From Bacillota bacterium (GTDB lineage: Bacteria > Bacillota > Clostridia > UBA1381): DNA of 9,618 bases. The stretch covers positions 1-9,618 of the forward strand of contig JAJPXA010000102.1 of assembly GCA_021205715.1 (NCBI GenBank). Reading direction: 5' to 3'. The position numbers and the translations under genes are program-made. The notes under the pieces are model-generated. The model worked only from the letters and a program-made list of their open reading frames with translations. It made no database searches and was not told the origin of the DNA. Numbering within the stretch: position 1 is the first letter of the stretch; every line of letters starts with the position of its first letter. This document shows, piece by piece, positions 1 to 6,254 of this stretch.

Positions 1-1
1 A

Positions 2-28
2 AGCTTTGCCCAGAAGCCGGAATTATAA
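2..28 (+). CDS. Possible 3' end of upstream gene (rpsQ expected by synteny)
   Basis: Only nine codons are visible, reading SFAQKPEL and then TAA. The stop directly abuts the rplN ATG. By conserved gene order the gene upstream of rplN should be rpsQ (ribosomal protein S17), but this tail is too short to recognise, and the other two forward frames also run through these bases (one ends at an ATGA overlap with rplN). The frame choice is inference. In its favour, rplN has no good ribosome binding site of its own, which would fit a gene translated by coupling to an abutting upstream frame. Confidence 0.3.
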   Translation, partial: SFAQKPEL

Positions 29-397
29 ATGATACACCAGCAGACACTTTTACACGTAGCTGATAAAACAGCCGCCAAGGAAGTTATGTGTATCCGTGTA
101 ATGGGCGGCTCCAAGAAGAGATATGCGGCAGTCGGCGACGAAATCGTGTGCAGCGTTAAAAAAGCGGCGCCCGGCGGCGTTGTTAAAAAGGGCGATGTCG
201 TTAAAGCGGTAGTCGTAAGAACTGTAAAAGAAACAAAGCGTCCGGACGGTTCATATATCAGATTTGACGAAAATGCAGCAGTTATAGTAAGAGATGATAA
301 AAATCCGAGAGGCACTCGTATTTTTGGACCTGTTGCAAGAGAACTTAGAGATAAAGAGTATATGAAAATATTGTCATTAGCTCCGGAAGTTCTGTAA
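29..397 (+). CDS. rplN: 50S ribosomal protein L14
   Basis: Large-subunit protein L14 sits on the subunit interface, where it contacts 16S rRNA and helps form intersubunit bridges; it is also the docking site of silencing factor RsfS. The 122 residues match the usual family length. The conserved core is plain: GGVVKKGDVVKAVVVRT at residues 49-65, DGSYIRFDENAAVI at 73-86, and the C-terminal RGTRIFGPVARELR segment at 94-107 ending in SLAPEVL. The start at 29 is fixed by the family N-terminus (MIHQQT). Upstream there is only a weak purine patch rather than AGGAGG, so translation may depend on the preceding gene. It is followed 17 bases later by rplX, the standard order of the spc operon. Confidence 0.98.
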   Translation: MIHQQTLLHVADKTAAKEVMCIRVMGGSKKRYAAVGDEIVCSVKKAAPGGVVKKGDVVKAVVVRTVKETKRPDGSYIRFDENAAVIVRDDKNPRGTRIFGPVARELRDKEYMKILSLAPEVL

Positions 398-414
398 TAG
401 GAGGAAACGAAACG

Positions 415-738
415 ATGAAAAAGATGCATGTTAAAAGAGGCGATGAGGTTCAGGTAATCGCCGGAAAAGATAAGGGCGCAAAGGGTAAAATCGTTACGGC
501 ATTTCCTGAAACCGGCAAGGTAACAGTTGAGGGCGTAAATATGGTATCAAAGCACCAGAAGGCTCGCCGTCAGGGAGAGGAAAGCGGTATTATCCATATG
601 GAGGCGCCGATTGACGCTTCAAACGTAATGAGAATTTGCTCAAGATGCGGTAAAGCCGCAAGAACCGGCGTTCAGATATTGGAGGACGGTTCAAAGGTAA
701 GATATTGTAAAAAATGTAAAGAAACATTTAACGATTGA
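415..738 (+). CDS. rplX: 50S ribosomal protein L24, four-cysteine variant
   Basis: L24 is an assembly initiator that binds 23S rRNA near the 5' end. The KOW motif lies at residues 6-32 (HVKRGDEVQVIAGKDKGAKG at 5-24), followed by the VEGVNMVSKH signature around 38-47 and EAPIDASNVM at 63-72. Length 107 is normal. The C-terminal part carries CSRC at 75-78 and CKKC at 98-101, a Cys4 arrangement expected to bind zinc; Bacillus subtilis L24 has no cysteines there. Metal-binding L24 forms occur in some bacteria, so this is a variant rather than a new gene. The start at 415 is preferred over the ATG at 424 because AGGAGG at 399-404 is 10 bases upstream of it. The TGA stop lies 17 bases before the rplE start. 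Confidence 0.97.
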   Translation: MKKMHVKRGDEVQVIAGKDKGAKGKIVTAFPETGKVTVEGVNMVSKHQKARRQGEESGIIHMEAPIDASNVMRICSRCGKAARTGVQILEDGSKVRYCKKCKETFND

Positions 739-740
739 GC

Positions 741-749
741 GGGAGGAGG
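741..749 (+). promoter_or_regulatory. Ribosome binding site deciding the rplE start
   Basis: GGGAGGAGG ends six bases before ATG 756. An in-frame TTG at 735 would place this site inside the coding region and overlap the rplX stop, so 756 is the true start. Confidence 0.85.
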
Positions 750-755
750 AAAACA

Positions 756-1295
756 ATGAATAGAATGAAAGAAATGTATACAAAGGACGTTGCTCCGGCT
801 CTCATGGAGAAGTTCAGCTATAAAAGCGTAATGCAGATTCCCAAGCTCGATAAGGTCGTTATAAACATCGGTCTTGGCGAGGCGAAGGATAACCCCAAGG
901 CTGTAGACGCGGCATGCGGCGATTTGGCGCTTATCACAGGTCAAAAGCCGATTGTTACAAAGTCAAAAAAGGCGATAGCAAACTTTAAGTTAAGAGAAGG
1001 TATGAACAACGGCTGCAAGGTGACGCTCAGAGGCGACAGAATGTATGATTTCGTTGACAAGCTCTTTAATGTGGCTCTTCCGCGTGTCCGTGACTTCAGA
1101 GGAATTAACCCCAACGGCTTCGACGGAAGAGGAAACTATTCCTTGGGAATTAAGGAACAGTTGATTTTCCCGGAAATCGATTACGATAAAATCGACAAGC
1201 TCAGAGGAATGGATATCAGCTTTGTCACAACTGCCGAAACCGACGAGGAAGCTCGCGAGCTGTTAAAGCTTTTGGGCGCTCCGTTCCGTTCATAA
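756..1295 (+). CDS. rplE: 50S ribosomal protein L5
   Basis: L5 is part of the 5S RNP with 5S rRNA and L18 in the central protuberance, and contacts the P-site tRNA and S13. From ATG 756 the protein is 179 residues, the standard length. Recognisable blocks are KVVINIGLGEA (33-43), the GQKPIVTKSKKAIANFKLREG stretch (62-82), GCKVTLRG (86-93), and RDFRGINPNGFDGRGNYSLG (112-131), followed by EQLIFPEIDYD (134-144) and the terminal LLKLLGAPF. A seven-codon N-terminal extension from TTG 735 is possible but the strong ribosome binding site at 741-749 and family alignment argue against it. The rpsN gene follows after 15 bases. Confidence 0.98.
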   Translation: MNRMKEMYTKDVAPALMEKFSYKSVMQIPKLDKVVINIGLGEAKDNPKAVDAACGDLALITGQKPIVTKSKKAIANFKLREGMNNGCKVTLRGDRMYDFVDKLFNVALPRVRDFRGINPNGFDGRGNYSLGIKEQLIFPEIDYDKIDKLRGMDISFVTTAETDEEARELLKLLGAPFRS

Positions 1296-1310
1296 TAAGG
1301 AGGAATAAAA

Positions 1311-1496
1311 ATGGCAAAGACTTCTATGAAAGTAAAACAGCAGAGAAAGCCTAAGTATTCAACACAGGCTTACACAAGATGCAAAATCTGCGGAAGACCG
1401 CACGCTTATTTGAGAAAGTTCGGTATCTGCCGAATTTGTTTCAGAGAGCTTGCATACAAGGGTCAAATCCCGGGCGTGAAAAAAGCAAGCTGGTAA
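1311..1496 (+). CDS. rpsN: 30S ribosomal protein S14, zinc-binding (type Z)
   Basis: S14 binds the 3' major domain of 16S rRNA in the head of the small subunit and is needed for late assembly. At 61 residues this is the short zinc form (also called rpsZ), not the roughly 100-residue zinc-free form. C24-x2-C27 and C40-x2-C43 form the zinc site, in the context TRCKICGRPHAYLRKFGICR (22-41). The C-terminus GVKKASW is typical. Downstream lies a 66-base AT-rich gap before rpsH, longer than the other gaps in this part of the operon. Within that gap, TAGAA (1518-1522) can pair with TTCTA (1530-1534), a weak hairpin of uncertain meaning. Confidence 0.98.
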   Translation: MAKTSMKVKQQRKPKYSTQAYTRCKICGRPHAYLRKFGICRICFRELAYKGQIPGVKKASW

Positions 1497-1562
1497 AGAT
1501 AATATTCGTAGATTATTTAGAAGTACGATTTCTACAAAGATTTCGGAAGGAGGAAATATATA

Positions 1563-1961
1563 ATGCAGATTACTGATCCTATCGCAGATTTGCTTACAAG
1601 AATCAGAAACGCAAGCACATCAAAGCACGAAACAGTTGATATTCCCGCTTCAAAAATGAAGAAAGCCATCGTTGATATTTTAAACAATGAGGGATATATC
1701 AAGGGTTATCAGGAAATAGAGGACGGCAAACAGGGCGTTTTGAGAGTAACTCTTAAATACGGCCCCAACCACGAAAAGGTAATAAGCGGTCTTAAAAGAG
1801 TATCAAAGCCGGGTCTTAGAATTTATTCCGGCGCGGATGAGCTGCCGAGAGTTTTGAAGGGCTTAGGCATAGCAATTATCTCAACGTCGCAGGGCATTAT
1901 GACGGATAAGGAAGCAAGAGAAAAGCATATTGGCGGAGAAGTTTTGGCGTTTGTTTGGTAA
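1563..1961 (+). CDS. rpsH: 30S ribosomal protein S8
   Basis: S8 is a primary binder of the central domain of 16S rRNA (helix 21) and organises the platform; in E. coli it also represses the spc operon by binding mRNA near rplE. The 132 residues start with the classical MQITDPIADLLTRIRNA and end with the conserved block STSQGIMTDKEAREKHIGGE (107-126) followed by VLAFVW. The start is set by AAGGAGG at 1547-1553, nine bases upstream. The gene is followed by the first sizeable gap in the cluster (136 bases), which may hold a secondary promoter or regulatory element. Confidence 0.98.
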   Translation: MQITDPIADLLTRIRNASTSKHETVDIPASKMKKAIVDILNNEGYIKGYQEIEDGKQGVLRVTLKYGPNHEKVISGLKRVSKPGLRIYSGADELPRVLKGLGIAIISTSQGIMTDKEAREKHIGGEVLAFVW

Positions 1962-1979
1962 TATAAACAAATATTGAAT

Positions 1980-2010
1980 TTGACAAAACCGATTTGCAAA
2001 ACTGCATAAT
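1980..2010 (+). promoter_or_regulatory. Weak sigma-A-like promoter candidate upstream of rplF
   Basis: TTGACA at 1980-1985 is a perfect -35 hexamer. CATAAT at 2005-2010 differs from TATAAT in one base. The spacer is 19 bases, longer than the preferred 17, so activity would be modest at best. It lies in the rpsH-rplF gap and would give an internal transcript of rplF and later genes. Chance occurrence in an AT-rich gap is possible. Confidence 0.3.
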
Positions 2011-2022
2011 GCAAAGCTGCAA
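1995..2022 (+). repeat. 12-base direct repeat forming an interrupted dyad
   Basis: TGCAAAACTGCA (1995-2006) is repeated as TGCAAAGCTGCA (2010-2021) with one mismatch and a 15-base period. Because TGCA is self-complementary, the two copies also make nested inverted repeats: TTGCA (1994-1998) with TGCAA (2018-2022), and TGCA (2003-2006) with TGCA (2010-2013). It overlaps the -10 part of the candidate promoter, so it could be an operator or an RNA hairpin. No protein is known to me for this exact motif. Confidence 0.45.
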
Positions 2023-2055
2023 TGATACAGATATTTATTATATGTAACTGAAAAC

Positions 2056-2069
2056 CTGCCGCAGGGCAG
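2056..2069 (+). other. Small hairpin upstream of rplF
   Basis: CTGCC (2056-2060) pairs with GGCAG (2065-2069) around a GCAG loop. It sits just upstream of the rplF ribosome binding site (AAGGAGG, about 2084-2090). There is no following T tract, so it is not an intrinsic terminator. Its role is unknown and the stem is short. Confidence 0.35.
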
Positions 2070-2097
2070 AGGAAATTTAAGTTAAGGAGGAAATCCT

Positions 2098-2643
2098 ATG
2101 TCAAGAATAGGTAAGTTACCTATCACTATACCCGCAGGCGTAGACGTAAAGGTAAGTGATGATAACACAATTACGGTTAAGGGTGCGAAGGAAACTTTGA
2201 CGAGAACCCTTCATCCGGATATGATTATTAAAATCGACGGTCAGACATTGACTGTTGAGCGTCCGAGCGAGGATAAAATGCATAAATCGCTCCACGGACT
2301 TACAAGAACACTTGTAAACAATATGATTGTCGGCGTAACCGACGGTTTTACAAAAACTCTTGAAATAAACGGTGTCGGCTACAGAGCGCAGCTCCAGGGC
2401 AAGAAGCTCGTACTCTCGCTCGGATATTCTCATCCGGTAGAGTATACCGCGCCGGAGGGTATTACTTTGGAGGTACCCGCTCCGAACCAGATTTTGGTTA
2501 AGGGCGCAAACAAAGAGGTAGTCGGAGAAACTGCCGCAAAGATACGCGAATTCAGACAGCCGGAGCCGTATAAGGGCAAGGGTATTAAGTATTCGTATGA
2601 GCATATCAGACGCAAAGAAGGAAAAACGGGTGCTAAGAAGTAA
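2098..2643 (+). CDS. rplF: 50S ribosomal protein L6
   Basis: L6 lies near the sarcin-ricin loop and the L7/L12 stalk base, in the factor-binding region of the large subunit. It is built of two homologous alpha/beta repeats, about residues 1-82 and 83-181. The N-terminus MSRIGKLPITIPAGV, the GVTDGFTKTLEINGVGYRAQ junction (79-98) and the C-terminal signature REFRQPEPYKGKGIKY (150-165) are diagnostic. Length 181 is normal. A perfect AAGGAGG precedes the ATG. The gene follows a 136-base gap, so it may begin a sub-transcript. Confidence 0.98.
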   Translation: MSRIGKLPITIPAGVDVKVSDDNTITVKGAKETLTRTLHPDMIIKIDGQTLTVERPSEDKMHKSLHGLTRTLVNNMIVGVTDGFTKTLEINGVGYRAQLQGKKLVLSLGYSHPVEYTAPEGITLEVPAPNQILVKGANKEVVGETAAKIREFRQPEPYKGKGIKYSYEHIRRKEGKTGAKK

Positions 2644-2662
2644 TAGAAAGGAGTGTTCTTAA

Positions 2663-3022
2663 ATGATAAAAAAGGTAGATACAAACGCTGCGAGAATTAA
2701 ACGTCATGCAAGAGTAAGAAAGAACATCTCCGGCACAGCGGAGAGACCTCGTCTTAACGTGTACAGAAGTTTAAATCACATATACGCACAGGTAATCGAC
2801 GATGTAAAGGGTGTAACGCTTGTTGCGGCGTCGACGATGGATAAGGACTTTTCGGGCTACGGCGGCAACGTCGAGGCGGCGAAAAAGGTCGGCAAAGCGG
2901 TTGCGGAAAAGGCTCTCGCTGCCGGAATTAAGCAGGTCGTATTCGACAGAGGCGGATATGTATATCATGGTAGAGTTGCTGCTCTTGCCGAAGGCGCAAG
3001 AGAAGGCGGCTTGGAATTCTAA
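2663..3022 (+). CDS. rplR: 50S ribosomal protein L18
   Basis: L18 binds 5S rRNA with L5 and installs it in the central protuberance. The 119 residues have the basic N-terminal tail (RIKRHARVRKNISGTAERPR at 11-30), the conserved RLNVYRSLNHIYAQVIDD segment (30-47), and the C-terminal FDRGGYVYHGRVAALAEGAR block (94-113) followed by EGGLEF. The ribosome binding site AAAGGAG (2647-2653) is nine bases from the ATG. It lies 19 bases after rplF and 19 before rpsE. Confidence 0.98.
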   Translation: MIKKVDTNAARIKRHARVRKNISGTAERPRLNVYRSLNHIYAQVIDDVKGVTLVAASTMDKDFSGYGGNVEAAKKVGKAVAEKALAAGIKQVVFDRGGYVYHGRVAALAEGAREGGLEF

Positions 3023-3041
3023 CAGAAGGAGGACGAGTTAA

Positions 3042-3545
3042 GTGACTGAAAGAATTAACGCAGAGGCTTTGGAATTGGAAGAAAACGTTGTTGCGATAAA
3101 CCGCGTTTCAAAGACGGTAAAAGGCGGAAGAACCATCAGATTCAGCGCGCTTGTTGTAGTCGGTGACGGAAACGGTCACGTAGGCTGCGGACAGGGTAAG
3201 GCTGCCGAGGTTCCCGACGCCATCAGAAAGGGCATAGAAGCTGCAAAGAAGAACTTAATCACAGTGCCTCTTGTAGGAACAACCATTCCGCACGAGGTAA
3301 TCGGCGTAAGCGGCGCGGGCAGAGTTTTGTTAAAGCCGGCTGCCGAAGGTACCGGAGTTATCGCGGGCGGCGCGGTTCGTGCCGTGCTTGAGCTTGCGGG
3401 TATCAGAGATATAAGAACAAAGTGTTTGAGATCCAATAACAGCAGAAATGTTGTAAGCGCAACAATTCAAGGTCTGTCGGAGCTTAAGGACGCGGAAAGC
3501 GTTGCGAAGCTTCGCGGTATATCCGTAGACCAACTCAAGGGTTAA
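3042..3545 (+). CDS. rpsE: 30S ribosomal protein S5 (GTG start)
   Basis: S5 sits at the mRNA entry channel, takes part in mRNA unwinding and decoding fidelity, and is the site of spectinomycin-resistance changes. The start is GTG at 3042, supported by AAGGAGG at 3026-3032 nine bases upstream. The N-terminal double-stranded-RNA-binding-like domain spans about 12-75; the loop contacted by spectinomycin, NRVSKTVKGGR at 20-30, looks wild type. The EVPDAIRKGIEAAKKN block (56-71) and the C-terminal domain with VLLKPAAEGTGVIAGGAVRA (95-114) follow. Length 167 is normal. Confidence 0.98.
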   Translation: MTERINAEALELEENVVAINRVSKTVKGGRTIRFSALVVVGDGNGHVGCGQGKAAEVPDAIRKGIEAAKKNLITVPLVGTTIPHEVIGVSGAGRVLLKPAAEGTGVIAGGAVRAVLELAGIRDIRTKCLRSNNSRNVVSATIQGLSELKDAESVAKLRGISVDQLKG

Positions 3546-3546
3546 T

Positions 3547-3554
3547 AAGGAGGT
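3547..3554 (+). promoter_or_regulatory. Ribosome binding site supporting a TTG start of rpmD
   Basis: AAGGAGGT starts just after the rpsE stop and ends eight bases before TTG 3563. No ATG or GTG lies at suitable spacing in the L30 frame, so the TTG start is the best choice. Confidence 0.85.
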
Positions 3555-3562
3555 ATAAGACT

Positions 3563-3742
3563 TTGGCTAAATTAAAGATTACGTTAGTCAAAAGCACAAT
3601 CGGCAGAAAGCAAAACCAAATTGCGACGGTTGAGGCTTTGGGATTAAAGAAAATCAGAAGTGTTGTTGAACACGAAGACACACCTCAGATAAGAGGTATG
3701 ATAAACAGGGTTTCACACCTTGTAACAGTAGAAGAAGTTTGA
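3563..3742 (+). CDS. rpmD: 50S ribosomal protein L30 (TTG start)
   Basis: L30 is a small peripheral large-subunit protein, absent in some bacteria. Translated from TTG 3563 it is 59 residues, MAKLKITLVKSTIGRKQNQI and onward, the normal length. Family marks are the LKITLVKSTIGR strand-turn (4-15), EALGLKKIRSVV (24-35) and the C-terminal RGMINRVSHLVTVEEV (44-59). The rare start codon and small size make it easy to miss. It fills the otherwise empty space between rpsE and rplO exactly where rpmD is expected in the spc operon. The TTG start may lower its initiation rate compared with its neighbours (inference). Confidence 0.96.
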   Translation: MAKLKITLVKSTIGRKQNQIATVEALGLKKIRSVVEHEDTPQIRGMINRVSHLVTVEEV

Positions 3743-3754
3743 TATTATTAAGAC

Positions 3755-3763
3755 AAGGAGGTG
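3755..3763 (+). promoter_or_regulatory. Ribosome binding site deciding the rplO start
   Basis: AAGGAGGTG ends six bases before ATG 3770. The in-frame GTG at 3761 is part of this site itself and so cannot be the start. Confidence 0.85.
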
Positions 3764-3769
3764 TGGCAA

Positions 3770-4210
3770 ATGAAATTGGATGAGTTAAGACCTAATGAAG
3801 GCGCGACTTTTTCAAGAAAAAGAGTAGGCCGCGGTATCGGCTCGGGTACAGGCAAGACTTCGGGCAAGGGTCATAAAGGTCAGAACGCGAGAAGCGGCGG
3901 CGGTGTAAGACCGGGCTTCGAGGGCGGTCAGATGCCTTTATACAGACGTTTGCCAAAACGTGGATTTAAGAATATTTTTGCCAAGCAGTACGTGACGGTT
4001 AATGTCGAAGCTTTGGAAAAGCTTGAGGACGGCTCGGAAGTAACGGCTGAAACTCTTAAAGAAAACGGTATTATTTCAAAAACTCTTGACGGTGTTAAAA
4101 TTTTGGGCCGCGGAGAGCTTACAAAGAAACTTAATGTTAAGGCTGCTAAATTTACAGAATCAGCGAAAGAGAAAATAGAAAAGGCAGGCGGAAAGGCTGA
4201 GGTGATGTAA
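3770..4210 (+). CDS. rplO: 50S ribosomal protein L15
   Basis: L15 is a late-assembly protein with a long basic extension running into 23S rRNA. From ATG 3770 it is 146 residues, the usual length. The glycine-rich, basic N-terminal part is characteristic: MKLDELRPNEGA, KRVGRGIGSGTGKTSGKGHK (17-36), then RSGGGVRPGFEGGQMPLYRR (41-60) and LPKRGFKN. The C-terminal globular part includes KILGRGELTKKLNVKA (110-125). Its last codons (GAG GTG ATG TAA) double as the ribosome binding site of secY, so the two genes are probably translationally coupled. Confidence 0.98.
   Translation: MKLDELRPNEGATFSRKRVGRGIGSGTGKTSGKGHKGQNARSGGGVRPGFEGGQMPLYRRLPKRGFKNIFAKQYVTVNVEALEKLEDGSEVTAETLKENGIISKTLDGVKILGRGELTKKLNVKAAKFTESAKEKIEKAGGKAEVM
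4199..4206 (+). promoter_or_regulatory. secY ribosome binding site inside the end of rplO
   Basis: GAGGTGAT matches the extended anti-Shine-Dalgarno sequence at the 16S 3' end and is six bases before ATG 4213. It lies wholly within the last rplO codons, implying coupled translation of rplO and secY. Confidence 0.8.
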
Positions 4211-4212
4211 TA

Positions 4213-5553
4213 ATGCTTCAGACACTTAGAAACGCGTGGAAAATCCCCGATTTGAGAAGACGCTTGTTGTTTACGCTGTTTATGCTGATATTGTTCAGAT
4301 TCGGAGCGCATATTCCGGTTCCGTTTTTGTCATCGGAGGCGATGACGAACTTCCTGGGCACAGGTACAGACCTTTTCAGCTTGTTTGATGTATTTACGGG
4401 CGGCGCGTTCTCGAACGCGACGGTAATGGCACTGGGTGTTTCCCCGTACATCAACGCGTCGATTATTATTCAGCTTTTGGCTGTTGCCATTCCGGCTCTT
4501 GAAAAGCTTTCAAAGCAGGGAGTTGAGGGCAGAAAAAAGCTCAATAAGATAACGAGATATTTGGGAATCGCGCTTGCGTTTGTACAGGGCGCGGGACTTT
4601 ATGTAACGCTTCTCAATATGCGTGCCGACGGACTTGACGCTATAGTAACTCCCGAGGGAATATCAAGTGTGCTTGTATTCTTCGTAATCGTTCTTACGTT
4701 TACGGCGGGTACTGCGTTTATGGTTTGGATGGGTGAGTTAATCACCGAAAAGGGTATCGGCAACGGCGTGTCGCTGTTGATTTTCGCCGGTATCGTTTCA
4801 AGAATACCCACAGCCGCATATTCGGTATATAATCAGTATGTATCAGGCGGCGCAACAGTGCAGGGTATTCTTATGGTACTCGGAATAGTCGTAGTTGCCG
4901 TTGCGGCAATCGCTTTCGTAGTCTATTTCTCGGAGGCGGAGCGCAGAATCCCCATTCAGTACGCGAAGCGTGTTGTTGGACGTAAAATGTACGGCGGACA
5001 AAGCACGAACATTCCGATTAAGATTGCTGCGGGCGGCGTAATGCCGATAATCTTCGCGTCATCAATTATGGCGTTCCCCGCGACTATCGTAAGACTTGTA
5101 TCCGGCGGCAATATGCCGACCTCGGGTGTGGGCTACTACATCCTCGGCTGCTTATCGGCGGGATACGCGAGTCAATGGTGGACATCGCTTGTATACGCGA
5201 TTCTCTACTTCCTGCTCATCATATTCTTTACGTATTTCTATTCGACAATTCAATTCAATCCGATTGAAATTGCCAATAACGTAAAGAAGAGCGGCGGCTT
5301 TATACCGGGCATCAGACCGGGTAAGCCGACAAGTGACTATATCTCAAAAATATCGTCAAGACTTAACCTTATAGGCGCTATGTTCTTAGGTATTATAGCG
5401 GTTCTTCCGGTTGTGCTTGGCGCGATATTCAATATAAGCGGATTGCAGATAGGCGGTACATCGCTTCTCATCGTTGAAGGTGTTGCGCTTGAATCCGTAA
5501 GACAGATAGAATCACAGATGGTAATGCGTCATTACAAGGGATTTTTAAACTGA
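4213..5553 (+). CDS. secY: Protein translocase subunit SecY
   Basis: SecY is the channel subunit of the SecYEG translocon in the cytoplasmic membrane, taking SecA-driven and SRP-delivered substrates. Ten hydrophobic segments can be placed at roughly 16-36, 69-92, 112-135, 150-172, 180-199, 216-238, 270-293, 323-346, 382-406 and 410-426. The plug region (FSLFDVFTGGAFSNATVMALG, 55-75) follows the first helix. The C4 loop has EAERRIPIQYAKRVVGRKMY (241-260), and the C5 loop has FNPIEIANNVKKSGGFIPG (348-366) plus IRPG with the conserved Arg at 368 that is needed for SecA action. It ends MRHYKGFLN. Length 446 is slightly above the E. coli 443 and B. subtilis 431, with no sign of insertion. Confidence 0.98.
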   Translation: MLQTLRNAWKIPDLRRRLLFTLFMLILFRFGAHIPVPFLSSEAMTNFLGTGTDLFSLFDVFTGGAFSNATVMALGVSPYINASIIIQLLAVAIPALEKLSKQGVEGRKKLNKITRYLGIALAFVQGAGLYVTLLNMRADGLDAIVTPEGISSVLVFFVIVLTFTAGTAFMVWMGELITEKGIGNGVSLLIFAGIVSRIPTAAYSVYNQYVSGGATVQGILMVLGIVVVAVAAIAFVVYFSEAERRIPIQYAKRVVGRKMYGGQSTNIPIKIAAGGVMPIIFASSIMAFPATIVRLVSGGNMPTSGVGYYILGCLSAGYASQWWTSLVYAILYFLLIIFFTYFYSTIQFNPIEIANNVKKSGGFIPGIRPGKPTSDYISKISSRLNLIGAMFLGIIAVLPVVLGAIFNISGLQIGGTSLLIVEGVALESVRQIESQMVMRHYKGFLN

Positions 5554-5567
5554 TAAACAGGTAATTC

Positions 5568-5585
5568 GGTCGGCATAAACCGACT
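5568..5585 (+). other. Hairpin in the secY-adk gap
   Basis: GTCGG (5569-5573) pairs with CCGAC (5580-5584) around a six-base loop, extended by a G-T wobble (5568/5585). There is no T tract after it, so it is not an intrinsic terminator. It might stabilise or process the mRNA between the membrane-protein gene and adk, or be incidental. Confidence 0.35.
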
Positions 5586-5611
5586 ATGATTAAAAAGAAA
5601 GGCGGTATACA

Positions 5612-6250
5612 ATGAATTTAATATTGGTAGGCGCGCCGGGTGCCGGCAAGGGTACTCAGGGCGAGATACTTTCAGAGAAATTAAACATTAAAACAATTTC
5701 GACCGGAGCTATGCTCCGTGCCGCCATTAAAAATGAAACTGAGGTCGGTAAAACGGCAAAAAGCTATATTGACGGCGGCAAGCTCGTTCCCGACGAAGTT
5801 ATGATTAACCTGGTTAAAGAAAGACTTGCCGAGCCGGACTGCGAAAACGGATTTATCCTTGACGGATTCCCGCGCACAACGGCTCAGGCGCAGGCTTTGA
5901 CAGAATCCGGAGTTAAGATAGACAAGGTTTTGTCAATCGAGGTTGACGATGATGTTATAGTCGAAAGACTTTCGTCGCGCCGTGAATGTTCAAAATGCGG
6001 CGCGCCGTACAACATTGTCTTTAACCGTCCGGAGGTTGAGGGAAAATGTGATAAATGCGGCGGCGATTTGATTCAAAGAAGCGATGATAATCCCGAAACG
6101 ATTAAAAATCGTCTTGATGTATATCATACTCAGACCGAGCCGATAAAGGCATATTACGAGGAGCTTGGGCTTCTTGTGAAGGCTTACGGACAGGTTGAGG
6201 TTAAGGATACGACAAAAGAGGTTTTCAAAGCGCTTGAGCTTGAGGTGTGA
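5612..6250 (+). CDS. adk: Adenylate kinase, zinc-containing LID
   Basis: Catalyses ATP + AMP = 2 ADP in the cytoplasm, balancing adenylate pools. The 212 residues contain the P-loop GAPGAGKGT (7-15), the AMP-binding residues Thr31, Arg36, and the DGFPRT segment (84-89, Arg88), and the long LID (about 121-162). The LID carries C126-x2-C129 and C146-x2-C149, the structural zinc site common in Gram-positive enzymes. RSDDNPETIKNRL (156-168) supplies catalytic arginines and aspartates. The ribosome binding site AAAGGCGGT (5598-5606) has one mismatch to the ideal. GAGGTG near its 3' end serves map. Location between secY and map is standard for Firmicutes. Confidence 0.98.
   Translation: MNLILVGAPGAGKGTQGEILSEKLNIKTISTGAMLRAAIKNETEVGKTAKSYIDGGKLVPDEVMINLVKERLAEPDCENGFILDGFPRTTAQAQALTESGVKIDKVLSIEVDDDVIVERLSSRRECSKCGAPYNIVFNRPEVEGKCDKCGGDLIQRSDDNPETIKNRLDVYHTQTEPIKAYYEELGLLVKAYGQVEVKDTTKEVFKALELEV
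6242..6247 (+). promoter_or_regulatory. map ribosome binding site inside the end of adk
   Basis: GAGGTG lies in the last adk codons, seven bases before ATG 6255. This fixes the map start at 6255 rather than the in-frame ATG at 6195 far inside adk. Confidence 0.8.
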
Positions 6251-6254
6251 GCAA

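Noticed and set aside
1379..1576. 65-codon + strand frame through the end of rpsN into the gap before rpsH
   Set aside because: It is out of frame with rpsN, covers its zinc-site codons, has no ribosome binding site, and overlaps the rpsH start.
2116..2604. 162-codon open frame on the - strand across rplF
   Set aside because: It lies wholly opposite a clear L6 gene, its product resembles no family I know, and it is a composition shadow of the coding strand. The same holds for the other - strand frames in the window.
6195..6254. N-terminal extension of methionine aminopeptidase from the ATG at 6195
   Set aside because: The extension reads through adk in another frame, lacks a ribosome binding site, and does not resemble any MetAP N-terminal domain. 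ATG 6255 fits the family.
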